Assembly: GCF_012926525.1 (NCBI RefSeq)
Contig: NZ_JABBNI010000024.1
Coordinates: 1-53,409 of the forward strand
Length of the DNA: 53,409 nt
Origin: Clostridium muellerianum
GTDB lineage: Bacteria > Bacillota > Clostridia > Clostridiales > Clostridiaceae
Reading direction: 5' to 3'
In this document: one piece after another, positions 17,688-26,343 of the stretch
How positions within the stretch are numbered: the stretch's first letter is position 1
Layout of the letters: every line of letters starts with the position of its first letter
The notes under the pieces: generated by a model
Told to the model about the DNA's origin: nothing
What the model saw: the letters and a program-made list of their open reading frames with translations, nothing else
The model's database searches: none
Program-made: the position numbers and the translations under genes

Positions 17688-18542
17688 ATGGAAAAAACAA
17701 TATTAAAGGTTAAAGATTTGTACTACGCTTATGGAAACGGAAAACCTGCATTAAACGGTATAAGTGTGGATATACATGAAGGTGAGAAGATTGCTGTTAT
17801 TGGTTCAAATGGATCAGGAAAATCAACATTTTTCTTGAATATTAATGGTGTATTTACACCAGAGACGGGAAAAATCATTTATCGAGATACAGTGGTTAAT
17901 AAAAAGAGCTTAAAAAAGCTTCGAAAAAATATCGGAATCGTATTTCAGGATGCAGATAATCAAATAATTGCATCCACAGTTATGGCAGAGGTGGGATTTG
18001 GTCCTATGAATTTAAAGCTACCTAAAGAGGAAGTTAAAAAGCGTGTTGAGGAAGCATTGGCATATATGAATATATCTGATTTCAAGAATCGTCCTCCTCA
18101 CTATTTAAGTGGTGGTGAAAAGAAGCGTGTTACAATTGCTGATATTATTGCTATGCAGTCAGAAATCGTTATCTTTGATGAACCAACAGCGGCACTGGAT
18201 CCTTTAAATGCACTGATGTTAGAAGAAGTTTTAGACAAACTTGCTTTGGAGGGAAAGACAATGTTGATTTCTACCCATGATGTAGATTTTACATATAGAT
18301 GGGCTGAAAGAGTTCTTGTATTCTGTCATGGGAAAATTATAGCAGATGGAACATCTTTAGAAATTTTTAAAAGCAGGGAGATTTTAAAACAGGCAAATTT
18401 AAAACAACCAACTATGCTTGAAGTTTATGAACTACTTGTAGAAAAGCATTTGCTGGAAGATGAAAAAATCTATCCCAAAAGTACTGAAGAATTAAAGAAA
18501 ATGCTTGAAAAACAGGTATCTTTTCTAGGTGCTTTAGCCTAG
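17688..18542 (+). CDS. cbiO: Cobalt ECF transporter ATPase CbiO
   Basis: 284 aa ABC ATPase that powers cobalt uptake with CbiQ and CbiM/N. Walker A GSNGSGKST (residues about 37-45), Q-loop VFQDADNQI, signature LSGGEKKR, Walker B IVIFDEPTAALDP and switch His in ISTHDVDF are all present. The start follows AAAGGGGAC; it is 12 nt after cbiQ. The C-terminal about 60 residues (LKQPTMLEVYELL onwards) match the CbiO-type extension. A 200-nt gap holding a repeat separates it from cbiM. Confidence 0.95.
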   Translation: MEKTILKVKDLYYAYGNGKPALNGISVDIHEGEKIAVIGSNGSGKSTFFLNINGVFTPETGKIIYRDTVVNKKSLKKLRKNIGIVFQDADNQIIASTVMAEVGFGPMNLKLPKEEVKKRVEEALAYMNISDFKNRPPHYLSGGEKKRVTIADIIAMQSEIVIFDEPTAALDPLNALMLEEVLDKLALEGKTMLISTHDVDFTYRWAERVLVFCHGKIIADGTSLEIFKSREILKQANLKQPTMLEVYELLVEKHLLEDEKIYPKSTEELKKMLEKQVSFLGALA

Positions 18543-18599
18543 ATTAATATAAGACATATTCAAGAAAGTAACTAGAAAGATAGTTAGTATGGTTTGCTT

Positions 18600-18716
18600 C
18601 ATACTACGTCAGCATAAGCCTTTGATAGAACAACTATCAGCGGAATATGCTTCCTTGTTTGATACAAAATATACTAATGTCTTTGAATTGCTATTTTCTT
18701 TTATATACCTAAATTA
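18600..18716. repeat. Dispersed repeat, copy 1
   Basis: It shares GATAGAACAACTATC and flanking blocks with copy 2 at 39376-39498, and its right half with the partial copy at 13508-13557. Internal GATAG/CTATC pairs can form a stem. It lies inside the cbiO-cbiM gap and therefore probably interrupts or follows an ancestral operon junction. No ORF. Confidence 0.65.
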
Positions 18717-18742
18717 AAAACAACATAAGGAGGAGAAATAAA

Positions 18743-19495
18743 ATGAACCAAAAAGAAAAGAAAATTATTACTATTGTCACAATCCTTGCGTTAACTTTTG
18801 GAATAGTTCCAGTAGCAAACGCAATGCACATTATGGAAGGATATCTTCCACCAAAGTTTTGTATTGCATGGGGCGTTATTTGTATTCCATTTTTAGTATT
18901 AGGCTATTTATCAATTAAAAAGACATTATCTGAAAATCGTAAATCAATGACTATTCTTGCTATGGCAGGTGCATTTATTTTTGTACTTTCATCTTTAAAA
19001 ATTCCATCAGTAACAGGAAGTTGTTCACATATGACTGGTACAGGACTTGCTGCAATTTTATTTGGACCCACTGCAGTTAGTATTCTTGGTATTATTGTGC
19101 TTGTTTTTCAGGCAATCCTACTTGCACATGGTGGACTTACAACTCTTGGTGCTAACACATTTTCTATGGCTATTGCAGGACCATTAGTATCTTATGGAAT
19201 CTACAAATTGTGTCAGAATTTAAAAGTTAATAAACACGTAGGTATTTTTCTAGCAGCATCAATTGGTGACTTATTCACTTATTGTGTAACTAGTATTGAG
19301 CTTGCACTTGCATATCCGTCTCAAAGCGGTGGAGTTATGGCCTCTGCAGCTAAATTCCTTGCAGTATTTGCACCAACACAACTTCCACTTGCAGTTATCG
19401 AAGGCATTCTTACTGTTGTTATAGTTATGGGACTTGAAACATATGCAAAATCTGAATTATCAGGTATTGGATTTTTAAGGAGAGGTGAAAATTAA
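18743..19495 (+). CDS. cbiM: Cobalt transport substrate-binding membrane protein CbiM
   Basis: 250 aa. A cleavable signal peptide ends at VANA just before [10 protein letters not shown], so processing would create the Met1-His2 N-terminus that CbiM/NikM proteins use to coordinate the metal. The conserved [17 protein letters not shown] and [14 protein letters not shown] segments, which carry further metal-contacting His residues, are intact. There are about six membrane helices after the signal. RBS AAGGAGGAG. The cbiN start overlaps its stop codon, so these two are tightly coupled. Confidence 0.95.
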   Translation: MNQKEKKIITIVTILALTFGIVPVANAMHIMEGYLPPKFCIAWGVICIPFLVLGYLSIKKTLSENRKSMTILAMAGAFIFVLSSLKIPSVTGSCSHMTGTGLAAILFGPTAVSILGIIVLVFQAILLAHGGLTTLGANTFSMAIAGPLVSYGIYKLCQNLKVNKHVGIFLAASIGDLFTYCVTSIELALAYPSQSGGVMASAAKFLAVFAPTQLPLAVIEGILTVVIVMGLETYAKSELSGIGFLRRGEN

Positions 19496-19815
19496 TGGCA
19501 AAGACAAAAAAGAAGGTTATTATTTTATTAGTTATTGCTGCATTGATTGCTGTTATACCATTATTCACATTAAAGGGTGCTGAATTTGGAGGTTCTGATG
19601 ATGCAGGAAGTAAGGTAGTTTCACAGATTACAGGAAAAGATTATGAACCTTGGTTTACACCTGTTATGGAAACTTGGATTGGTGGAGAATTGCCAGGTGA
19701 AATTGAAAGTTTACTCTTCTGTGTACAAACAGGCATTGGAGTGGGTGTATTAGCCTTCTTTATGGGAAGGTTAGTGGAGAGAAATAAAAAAGAAAATCGG
19801 CAGATTAAAAATTAA
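19495..19815 (+). CDS. cbiN: Cobalt transport auxiliary protein CbiN
   Basis: 106 aa with two membrane helices (about 8-25 and 75-95) around an extracytoplasmic loop containing GAEFGGSDDAGSKVV and YEPWFTPVMETW, the pattern of CbiN. It assists metal loading into CbiM. Its ATG overlaps the cbiM stop. It ends the cobalt operon; a hairpin at 20019-20060 with T7 may terminate it. Confidence 0.93.
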   Translation: MAKTKKKVIILLVIAALIAVIPLFTLKGAEFGGSDDAGSKVVSQITGKDYEPWFTPVMETWIGGELPGEIESLLFCVQTGIGVGVLAFFMGRLVERNKKENRQIKN

Positions 19816-20018
19816 TAATGTTTTATGTATATTAGTACAAGTTGTGATACAAGAAAAACAGCTGCTAACATAGTAGTATTTGCTGGAAAATGGAAAAGTA
19901 GTAGAGTATATACCTAGCTTCAAAATGCTAATTTTATTATAAAATCAAAACTAAATTTTAATCTTTATGAAAAATGTAAGATTTAATTATGAAGTTATAT
20001 ATCTATAAAACAGTATAG
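19816..20018. other. Intergenic region after cbiN
   Basis: It holds a 30-aa ORF at 19825-19917 without an RBS (contains TSCDTRKTAANIVVFAGKW), too short to support. Otherwise AT-rich sequence leading into the sigma-54 control region of the methyltransferase gene. Confidence 0.3.
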
Positions 20019-20060
20019 TTTCAAAATGATACTAATTTTGTATCGTTTTGAAATTTTTTT
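20019..20060. promoter_or_regulatory. Paired activator sites (UAS), possibly also a terminator
   Basis: TTTCAAAATGATAC (20019-20032) and GTATCGTTTTGAAA (20040-20053) form an inverted pair followed by T7. The 14-mer matches the three sites at 23165-23232 (GTATC then RWWWTGACA). It lies about 100 nt upstream of a -24/-12 promoter, the normal range for an enhancer site. The T-run also makes it a plausible terminator for the cobalt operon; both uses are possible. Confidence 0.6.
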
Positions 20061-20158
20061 ATATTAAAATAAGTTTCAGAAGGTGGTTTTGGTAACAAAT
20101 ATATAGAAAAGAACTTATTTTTGTTTAATTTAAACAGTTTAAAATTTAAAGAATATAT

Positions 20159-20176
20159 TTGGTATAAAATTTGCTT
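20159..20176 (+). promoter_or_regulatory. Sigma-54 promoter of methyltransferase gene
   Basis: TTGGTAT, then TTTGCTT, with GG at 20161-20162 and GC at 20173-20174: the exact 12-nt spacing of the -24/-12 consensus (TGGCAC-N5-TTGCW). The downstream sequence TTAATA is the same as at the second sigma-54 promoter (23275-23292). Confidence 0.75.
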
Positions 20177-20236
20177 AATAAATATATATGTTTAAAAAAC
20201 CCAAAAACCTATTATTTATAATGAGGAGGAATTCAA

Positions 20237-20983
20237 ATGGAATTAAGCATTCAAAATTATTGGGATAATAGAGCGAATACATATAGTGAAATGATAAATG
20301 AAGATATGAACAGTTTTAAGAAAGAAGCTTGGTGTAAAATTATAAATAATAAAGTATCAGATAAAAATGAAGTGAAAGTGCTGGATATAGGTACTGGTCC
20401 AGGTTTTTTTGCAATTATAATGGCACAAATGGGATATGATGTAACTGCTGTTGATTGTTCCTGTACTATGCTTAAAGAAGCAAGATACAATGCAGAATTG
20501 GCAGGAGTAAAAGTTAATTTTATAAAAAGTGATGGGGAGAAACTAAATTTTGAAAATAAAAGCTTTGATTTAATAATTAGCAGAAATGTTACCTGGACTT
20601 TGAAAGAACCAGAGGTAGCTTATAAAAATTGGTTTCAGCTTTTAAAAGAAGATGGAAGGTTAGTTATTTTTGATGCTAACTGGTATTTAAGATTAGCAAA
20701 GTCAGGTTTTGATGAAGAGTATGAAAAAGATATGAAATTGGCTAGAAATATGGGATATGATTGTAAGACTAATAAAGGTCAGAGAAATCAGTGTGAAGAA
20801 ATTGCAAAAAACCTTCCAATGACCTATAAAATACGTCCAGAATGGGACAAGGAAGTATTAAGACAATGCGGATTCAAGAAGATAATAGTTGAAAAAGATA
20901 TTTCAGATAAAATATATACAGAAGAAGAAAAAGTGGCTTATAAGACAACACCAATGTTCAGCATATGTGCTTATAAGTTATAA
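20237..20983 (+). CDS. Class I SAM-dependent methyltransferase
   Basis: 248 aa. Rossmann-type methyltransferase with motif I VLDIGTGPGFFA (about residues 49-60), acidic motif II TAVDCS, motif III NFIKSDGEKLNF and motif IV FDLIISRNVTWTL. N-terminus QNYWDNRANTY is typical of the UbiE/Methyltransf_11 group. The substrate is not evident. RBS GAGGAGG is good. It has its own sigma-54 promoter and paired upstream sites, and the activator gene is next door. That links its expression to the same signal as butanediol dehydrogenase, which is surprising for a methyltransferase. A role near the cobalt genes cannot be excluded. Confidence 0.85.
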   Translation: MELSIQNYWDNRANTYSEMINEDMNSFKKEAWCKIINNKVSDKNEVKVLDIGTGPGFFAIIMAQMGYDVTAVDCSCTMLKEARYNAELAGVKVNFIKSDGEKLNFENKSFDLIISRNVTWTLKEPEVAYKNWFQLLKEDGRLVIFDANWYLRLAKSGFDEEYEKDMKLARNMGYDCKTNKGQRNQCEEIAKNLPMTYKIRPEWDKEVLRQCGFKKIIVEKDISDKIYTEEEKVAYKTTPMFSICAYKL

Positions 20984-21248
20984 TAAAAATTTGCGGTAGT
21001 TTCCTGTAGTTACCTATAGATAGATAATAAATGTTTTGTTATAATATAACTTAAGTGGTAAAATGCATGGATAAAGAGATTTTAGAAATATTAAAATCAA
21101 TATAACAAGTAACTGCCATGATATTGCTAAATTTAAGTATATATAAGTTTATAGTGACGTAGACAGATTTGTGTATATGCAAATTAATCTACGTTATTTT
21201 TGTATATAGCTAGTAGTTGTGATATGGAGGTGTATTATTATAGAAGAC

Positions 21249-23156
21249 ATGGCTAAGGCTTGGAATGAATTTATTAAAAATGGAAATATAAGTTATGCAG
21301 TAAGAACTGAAATTGCTAAATCATGGAGAAGGTGTATGGAACTTAATGTAGATCCAATGGGTGGAAAGGGAAATAGTAAATATAAGCTTCCTTTGAAAAT
21401 TATAATTGAGCGTAATGAAGAACTAATTTCAGTAGCTCGTCCTGTAATGGAAAGTTTACATAGTGTTGTTGCAGGTTCGGGTTTTGCTATAATACTGGCA
21501 GATAAAGATGGATATATTATAGATGTTATTGGTGACACTGACATTATGAAAATGGCAGATGAGCTAAACTTTGTAAAAGGTGAGCTTTGGTCAGAAAAAG
21601 CAGTAGGAACTAATGCAATTGGTACTGCATTGTTTTTAGATAAACCTATGCAGACCATAGGAGCAGAACATTTTGGAATAAAGCAACACATATGGACATG
21701 TTCTGCATCACCTGTTCATGATGAAGATGGCAATATAATAGGATGTATAAACATGTCAGGTAAGTTTTCTAGTGCCCATATACATACACTTGGTATTGTA
21801 ATATCAGCAGCAGAGTCTATACAAAAACAATTAGCATTAGTTATCTCTAATAAGCTTATGAATATTACCTTTAATTCTATATGTGAAGGTATGATTGTTT
21901 TAAATGAAAAATTAAAAACTAAAAGAGTAAATGGAAGAGCTGTTGAGATTTTAGGTGTGATGGATAAAGATTTAAAAGAAATGGATATAGTACAGCTTAT
22001 GAAAACTGTAAACTTCAATGAAATAATAAAAGGAAATAGTATATCTTATAATAATATTGAGTGTGATTTTCATGTGAAAGGTAAAATAGTTAAATGTATT
22101 ATAAATGCAGTTCCTATGCAGGTGAACAAAAAAGTTATAGGAATAGTTATAACCTTTAGAGAGATACAGGATGTTCATAGGCTAGTAAGTAAAGTAATTG
22201 GATACAATGCATCTTATAATTTTGAGGATATTATAACCCAAAATAAAAAAATGAAAGATGTAATAAAGCTTGGTAAAAAAATAGCAAAAACTGATAGTAA
22301 TATTCTTATTCAGGGTCAAAGTGGTACAGGGAAAGAGCTTATAGCTCAGTCCATACATAGTTATAGTGATAGAAAATCTGGCCCTTTTGTTGCAGTAAAT
22401 TGTGCTTCTATACCTAGCGAATTAGTGGAAAGTGAATTGTTTGGTTATGAAAAAGGTTCATTTACAGGGGCCTCTAAGGAGGGGCATCCAGGAAAATTTG
22501 AAATTGCAGATGGAGGTACAATTTTTTTAGATGAAATTGGTGAACTGCCACTGGATATACAAAGTAAACTGCTAAGAGTATTAGATAATAATAAAATTTC
22601 AAGGTTAGGTGCAACTTATGAAAAACAACTAAACATAAGAGTCATAGGAGCTACCAATAGAAATTTAAAGGAAGAAATAAAAAAGAAAAATTTTAGAGAA
22701 GATCTTTATTATAGACTAAATGTAATGAGTATTGAAACTATACCTTTAAATGAAAGAAAAGAAGATATTGATATACTTGTTAAGCATTTTGTAGAAGGTT
22801 TAAATGTTAAAAGAGAAGAGTTTCATAAAAAGGTAACAGAAAATTATATAAATAAGCTAAAAGAATATAATTGGCCTGGAAACGTAAGAGAACTTAGAAA
22901 TGTGGTTGAAAGAGATTACTATTTAAGTGATGATAATTTTATTTTGTGTTGCAGTGATGAAGAAAAAATATATATTAATGATGAAGTGAAAGCTCATAAT
23001 GAAGAACATCATATTGTTCCAATACAAATATTAGAGAGAGAAACTATTAAAAATGCACTTGAAATTTGCAAGGGAAACATGGCGAAAACTGCAAAATATT
23101 TAAACATAAGTAGATCTACATTATATAGAAAAATAAAGAAATATAATAGTAATTAA
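21249..23156 (+). CDS. AcoR-like sigma-54-dependent transcriptional activator
   Basis: At least 635 aa from ATG 21249. Order: N-terminal GAF-like sensory domain (about 60-200; GELWSEKAVGTNAIGTAL, CSASPVHDEDGNIIGCINMSG), PAS-like domain (about 210-310), AAA+ domain with Walker A GQSGTGKE, a GSFTGA loop (variant of the sigma-54-contacting GAFTGA) and Walker B GGTIFLDEIGE, then a Fis-type HTH (GNMAKTAKYLNISRSTLYRKI). The GAF/PAS layout resembles acetoin regulators such as AcoR. The best RBS (GGAGGTG, 21226-21232) is 16 nt from the ATG, so initiation may be at an upstream non-ATG codon (ATA 21240 is ideally spaced). Targets are probably both flanking sigma-54 promoters. Confidence 0.88.
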   Translation: MAKAWNEFIKNGNISYAVRTEIAKSWRRCMELNVDPMGGKGNSKYKLPLKIIIERNEELISVARPVMESLHSVVAGSGFAIILADKDGYIIDVIGDTDIMKMADELNFVKGELWSEKAVGTNAIGTALFLDKPMQTIGAEHFGIKQHIWTCSASPVHDEDGNIIGCINMSGKFSSAHIHTLGIVISAAESIQKQLALVISNKLMNITFNSICEGMIVLNEKLKTKRVNGRAVEILGVMDKDLKEMDIVQLMKTVNFNEIIKGNSISYNNIECDFHVKGKIVKCIINAVPMQVNKKVIGIVITFREIQDVHRLVSKVIGYNASYNFEDIITQNKKMKDVIKLGKKIAKTDSNILIQGQSGTGKELIAQSIHSYSDRKSGPFVAVNCASIPSELVESELFGYEKGSFTGASKEGHPGKFEIADGGTIFLDEIGELPLDIQSKLLRVLDNNKISRLGATYEKQLNIRVIGATNRNLKEEIKKKNFREDLYYRLNVMSIETIPLNERKEDIDILVKHFVEGLNVKREEFHKKVTENYINKLKEYNWPGNVRELRNVVERDYYLSDDNFILCCSDEEKIYINDEVKAHNEEHHIVPIQILERETIKNALEICKGNMAKTAKYLNISRSTLYRKIKKYNSN

Positions 23157-23164
23157 ATTAAAGT

Positions 23165-23232
23165 GTATCAAAATGACAATCATATTTTTGTATGTGTCAA
23201 TATGATACATATAAAAGTGTATCGTATTGACA
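23165..23232. promoter_or_regulatory. Three activator-binding sites (UAS) upstream of bdh
   Basis: GTATCAAAATGACA (23165-23178), TGTCAATATGATAC (23195-23208, inverted) and GTATCGTATTGACA (23219-23232). With the two sites at 20019-20053 these give the consensus GTATCRWWWTGAMA. They lie 45-110 nt upstream of the -24/-12 promoter, as expected for a sigma-54 enhancer-binding protein. Confidence 0.7.
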
Positions 23233-23274
23233 CACATAAAGTAAAAAGAGCCTTTTTTATAAGCTTTTTTTATT

Positions 23275-23292
23275 TTGGCATAATGTTTGCTT
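23275..23292 (+). promoter_or_regulatory. Sigma-54 promoter of butanediol dehydrogenase gene
   Basis: TTGGCAT, then TTTGCTT, with GG at 23277-23278 and GC at 23289-23290, 12 nt apart. TGGCA and TTGC match the -24/-12 consensus nearly perfectly. Confidence 0.88.
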
Positions 23293-23347
23293 AATATACA
23301 AGTGTGTGAATGAATTAACAAATATATTAAACTTTGGAGGTATAATT

Positions 23348-24421
23348 ATGAAAGCAGCATTATGGTACAATAAAAAGGATGTTAGAGTTGAAGAAATTGA
23401 AGAGCCAAAGGTAGTAAAAGGATCTGTGAAAATTAAAGTTAAATGGTGTGGAATTTGTGGTTCAGATTTACATGAGTATTTAGGAGGACCTATATTTATT
23501 CCAGTAGGACAACCTCATCCATTAAGCGGTAACACAGCACCTGTGGTTTTAGGCCATGAATTTTCAGGTGAAGTAGTAGAAATAGGTGAAGGTATAACAA
23601 AATTTAATGTTGGGGATAGAGTAGCAGTTGAACCAATTGTTGCTTGTGGTAAATGTGCAGCATGCAGAGAAGGAAAATACAATCTTTGCTCATCATTAGG
23701 TTTTCATGGACTTTGTGGAAGTGGTGGAGGATTTGCAGAATATACTGTATTTCCAGAAGAATTTGTTCATAAGATTCCTGACAATATGTCCTATGAACAA
23801 GCAGCATTAATAGAACCTATGGCAGTGGCACTTCATTCAATAAGGGTAGCTAATTTTAAAACTGGAGATACTGCATTAGTTTTAGGATCAGGTCCAATAG
23901 GGTTAGCTACTATAGAATGTTTAAAGGCAGCTGGAGCAAAGCTTGTAATTGTTTTACAAAGAAAATCAGTAAGACAGGAGTATGCTAAAAGAGCTGGTGC
24001 AGATGTAGTACTTGATCCAAATGAAGTTAACATAGCTGAAGAAGTTAGAAAGCTTACAGATGGGGTTGGTGTTGATGCAGCATTTGAAACTACAGGTGCT
24101 AAAGTAGGATTTGATATTGGACTCGATAGTATAAAGTTTGAAGGTACTTTGGTAATAACAAGTATTTGGGAAGGAGATATAAGCTTTAATCCTAATGTTT
24201 TAGTATTTTCAGAAAAGAAAGTAGTAGGAACTTTAGCTTATAGACACGAATTTCCAGCAACAATTGCACAAATGAGTGATGGAAGAGTAAAAGCAGAGGG
24301 ATATATTACAAAGAAAGTATTGTTAGATGATATAGTAGAAGAAGGATTTGGTGCATTAACTGGACCGGAAAAGAAGAAACACGTAAAAATAATTATAACT
24401 CCAGATAAATCACTTTTATAA
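23348..24421 (+). CDS. bdh: (R,R)-2,3-butanediol dehydrogenase, zinc-dependent
   Basis: 357 aa from ATG 23348 (RBS TTTGGAGG; the upstream in-frame codons lie in the leader). It is a medium-chain dehydrogenase/reductase that reduces acetoin to 2,3-butanediol with NAD(P)H. Catalytic zinc region WCGICGSDLHEYLGGPIF with C37, H70 and E71; structural zinc Cys100/103/106/114 in VACGKCAACREGKYNLC; cofactor-binding VLGSGPIGLA. The overall sequence strongly resembles the 2,3-butanediol dehydrogenases of solventogenic and acetogenic clostridia. Expression is probably sigma-54 dependent through the neighbouring AcoR-like activator, giving acetoin- or fermentation-responsive control. It is followed by a good terminator. 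Confidence 0.9.
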   Translation: MKAALWYNKKDVRVEEIEEPKVVKGSVKIKVKWCGICGSDLHEYLGGPIFIPVGQPHPLSGNTAPVVLGHEFSGEVVEIGEGITKFNVGDRVAVEPIVACGKCAACREGKYNLCSSLGFHGLCGSGGGFAEYTVFPEEFVHKIPDNMSYEQAALIEPMAVALHSIRVANFKTGDTALVLGSGPIGLATIECLKAAGAKLVIVLQRKSVRQEYAKRAGADVVLDPNEVNIAEEVRKLTDGVGVDAAFETTGAKVGFDIGLDSIKFEGTLVITSIWEGDISFNPNVLVFSEKKVVGTLAYRHEFPATIAQMSDGRVKAEGYITKKVLLDDIVEEGFGALTGPEKKKHVKIIITPDKSLL

Positions 24422-24467
24422 TTGATTTAATAGGTTAAGTTTTAAATATTATAAATAGTATAAATAT

Positions 24468-24506
24468 AAGCTATCTATGTATTAATTTACATTGATAGCT
24501 TGTTTT
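24468..24506 (+). terminator. Terminator after bdh
   Basis: AAGCTATCTATGT (24468-24480) pairs with ACATTGATAGCTT (24489-24501; one bulge/mismatch), followed by GTTTT. Confidence 0.75.
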
Positions 24507-24852
24507 AAATGTGAAACTTTTGTCTAGTAATGCAAGCTTTCATTAAAGATAGATTTAGGAATTATGCTGCAATTTAAATAATTTAATAAATGGTGTTTGA
24601 AGGATCTACGAAAAGGTGTTTTACTATTTGCAATGTAAAGTTTTTACAATAAAAATACTTTTATCTAAGAAAGATTATACAGAGTGATGGCAAATACTTG
24701 AATTGTAAAGGTTTTAGATTAAACAAATACACAAGGTATGTACGTGGCAAAAAAACACTTGCTTTTTCCAGACAAACAATATATTATATATAACATAGCT
24801 AAAATACATAGACTTAAAATGCAAAAAAGTTAACTTAAAAGGGGGCTAATAA
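24507..24852 (+). promoter_or_regulatory. Leader/promoter region of thrC operon
   Basis: No gene and no recognisable riboswitch or T-box. A sigma-A-like promoter is visible: TTGCTT (about 24760-24765), 17 bp, TATTAT. About 70 nt separate it from the thrC RBS GGGGGC. The rest is AT-rich sequence without clear structure. Confidence 0.45.
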
Positions 24853-26334
24853 ATGTTATACAAAAGCACTAGGGGAAAAGGAAAAGTTGTAAAAGCATCA
24901 GAAGCAATAATAAAAGGAATAGCCGAAGACGGTGGATTATATATACCAGACAAGTTTCCTAAGATAACCAAATCTTTTGAAGAATTAGGGAATATGAGTT
25001 ATCAGGAACTTGCATTATATATTATGAAAAAATATTTTGATGATTTTAGTGATGATGAACTTAAAGATTGTATAGATAGAGCTTATGATGAAAAATTTCA
25101 AAATTCTCAAATAGCACCATTAGTGTACAAGTCAGGAGCATATTTTTTAGAACTTTATCATGGAAGTACACTAGCATTTAAAGATATGGCATTGAGTGTA
25201 TTACCACATCTTTTAAAAACAGCAGCTAAGAAGTTAGGTGTAGAAAAGGAAATAGTTATACTTACAGCCACATCAGGCGATACCGGGAAGGCAGCTTTGG
25301 AAGGATTTCATGATGTAGATGGAACAAAAATTATAGTTTTTTATCCAGAACATGGTGTAAGTGAAATTCAGAGAAGACAAATGATCACCCAAGAAGGTGA
25401 AAACACCTTTGTGGTAGGTATAGAAGGGAATTTTGACGATGCTCAAAGTGGAGTTAAGGATATATTTTCAGATAGAGAATTTAATGGAGATTTAGATGAA
25501 AAGGGATATATGTTTTCTTCTGCAAATTCTATAAATATAGGAAGACTCGTACCTCAAATAGTTTATTATGTTTATTCCTATGTAAGTTTATTAAAAAATA
25601 AAAAGATTAAAGATGGAGAAAGCATAAATGTAGTTGTTCCTACAGGGAACTTTGGAAATATATTAGCAGCTTTTTATGCTAAGCAAATGGGTGTTAATAT
25701 AGGAAAGTTCATTTGCGCATCTAACGAGAATAAAGTTCTTACAGACTTTATAAATACAGGGATTTACAATAGAAAAAGAGATTTTTCTGTAACTAATTCT
25801 CCTTCAATGGATATTTTAATATCCAGTAACTTAGAAAGATTTTTATATGAAATAAGCGACAGAAATGAAGAACTTATAAATATATTTATGAAACAGCTTA
25901 AAGAAGAAGGTAATTATGAAATAACAAAGCTTATGAAGGAAAATTTAAAAGTCCTATATGGAGATTTTGCTACAGAGCAAGAAACTCTTGCAGCAGTTAA
26001 AAGAATTTATGAAACATCTAACTATATTGTAGATACGCATACTGCAGTAGCTTACGAGGTTTATGAAAAATATAAGCAGAATACAGGGGATGAAAGTGTT
26101 ACAGTAATAGCTTCAACAGCAAGTCCATTTAAGTTTCCAAAGAGCATAAATGAAGTATTAAATTTTGCAGATGAAAGTGCTTCTGAATTTGAAATGATAC
26201 AAAGTTTATCAAAGGAAATGAAACTTGAAATACCAAAAGGTATATGCAGACTAGATAAAAAAGAAATTCGTCATAGTGTAAATTGTGAAAAGTACGAAAT
26301 GAGGGAAGTTATTAAAAAATTTTTAAGGATGTAG
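24853..26334 (+). CDS. thrC: Threonine synthase
   Basis: 493 aa PLP enzyme converting O-phosphohomoserine to threonine. The N-terminal cap (LYKSTRGKG...GIAEDGGLYIP) is typical of the longer ThrC class. The PLP lysine is K110 in HGSTLAFKDMAL; the phosphate-binding loop is TATSGDTGKAAL and VVPTGNFGNILAA follows. Length is normal. The RBS GGGGGC is 8 nt upstream. Its stop codon is directly followed by thrB, so both are in one operon with lysC and hom downstream. Confidence 0.97.
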   Translation: MLYKSTRGKGKVVKASEAIIKGIAEDGGLYIPDKFPKITKSFEELGNMSYQELALYIMKKYFDDFSDDELKDCIDRAYDEKFQNSQIAPLVYKSGAYFLELYHGSTLAFKDMALSVLPHLLKTAAKKLGVEKEIVILTATSGDTGKAALEGFHDVDGTKIIVFYPEHGVSEIQRRQMITQEGENTFVVGIEGNFDDAQSGVKDIFSDREFNGDLDEKGYMFSSANSINIGRLVPQIVYYVYSYVSLLKNKKIKDGESINVVVPTGNFGNILAAFYAKQMGVNIGKFICASNENKVLTDFINTGIYNRKRDFSVTNSPSMDILISSNLERFLYEISDRNEELINIFMKQLKEEGNYEITKLMKENLKVLYGDFATEQETLAAVKRIYETSNYIVDTHTAVAYEVYEKYKQNTGDESVTVIASTASPFKFPKSINEVLNFADESASEFEMIQSLSKEMKLEIPKGICRLDKKEIRHSVNCEKYEMREVIKKFLRM

Positions 26335-26343
26335 GTGATATTT

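Noticed and set aside
18743-19815. Nickel rather than cobalt specificity (NikMN)
   Set aside because: Separate CbiM and CbiN genes under a cobalamin riboswitch favour cobalt; nickel cannot be excluded by sequence alone.
19825-19917. 30-aa ORF after cbiN
   Set aside because: No RBS, no recognisable family, and it could arise by chance in AT-rich sequence.
24507-24852. T-box or threonine-responsive leader before thrC
   Set aside because: No T-box sequence, specifier loop or terminator/antiterminator pair could be found.
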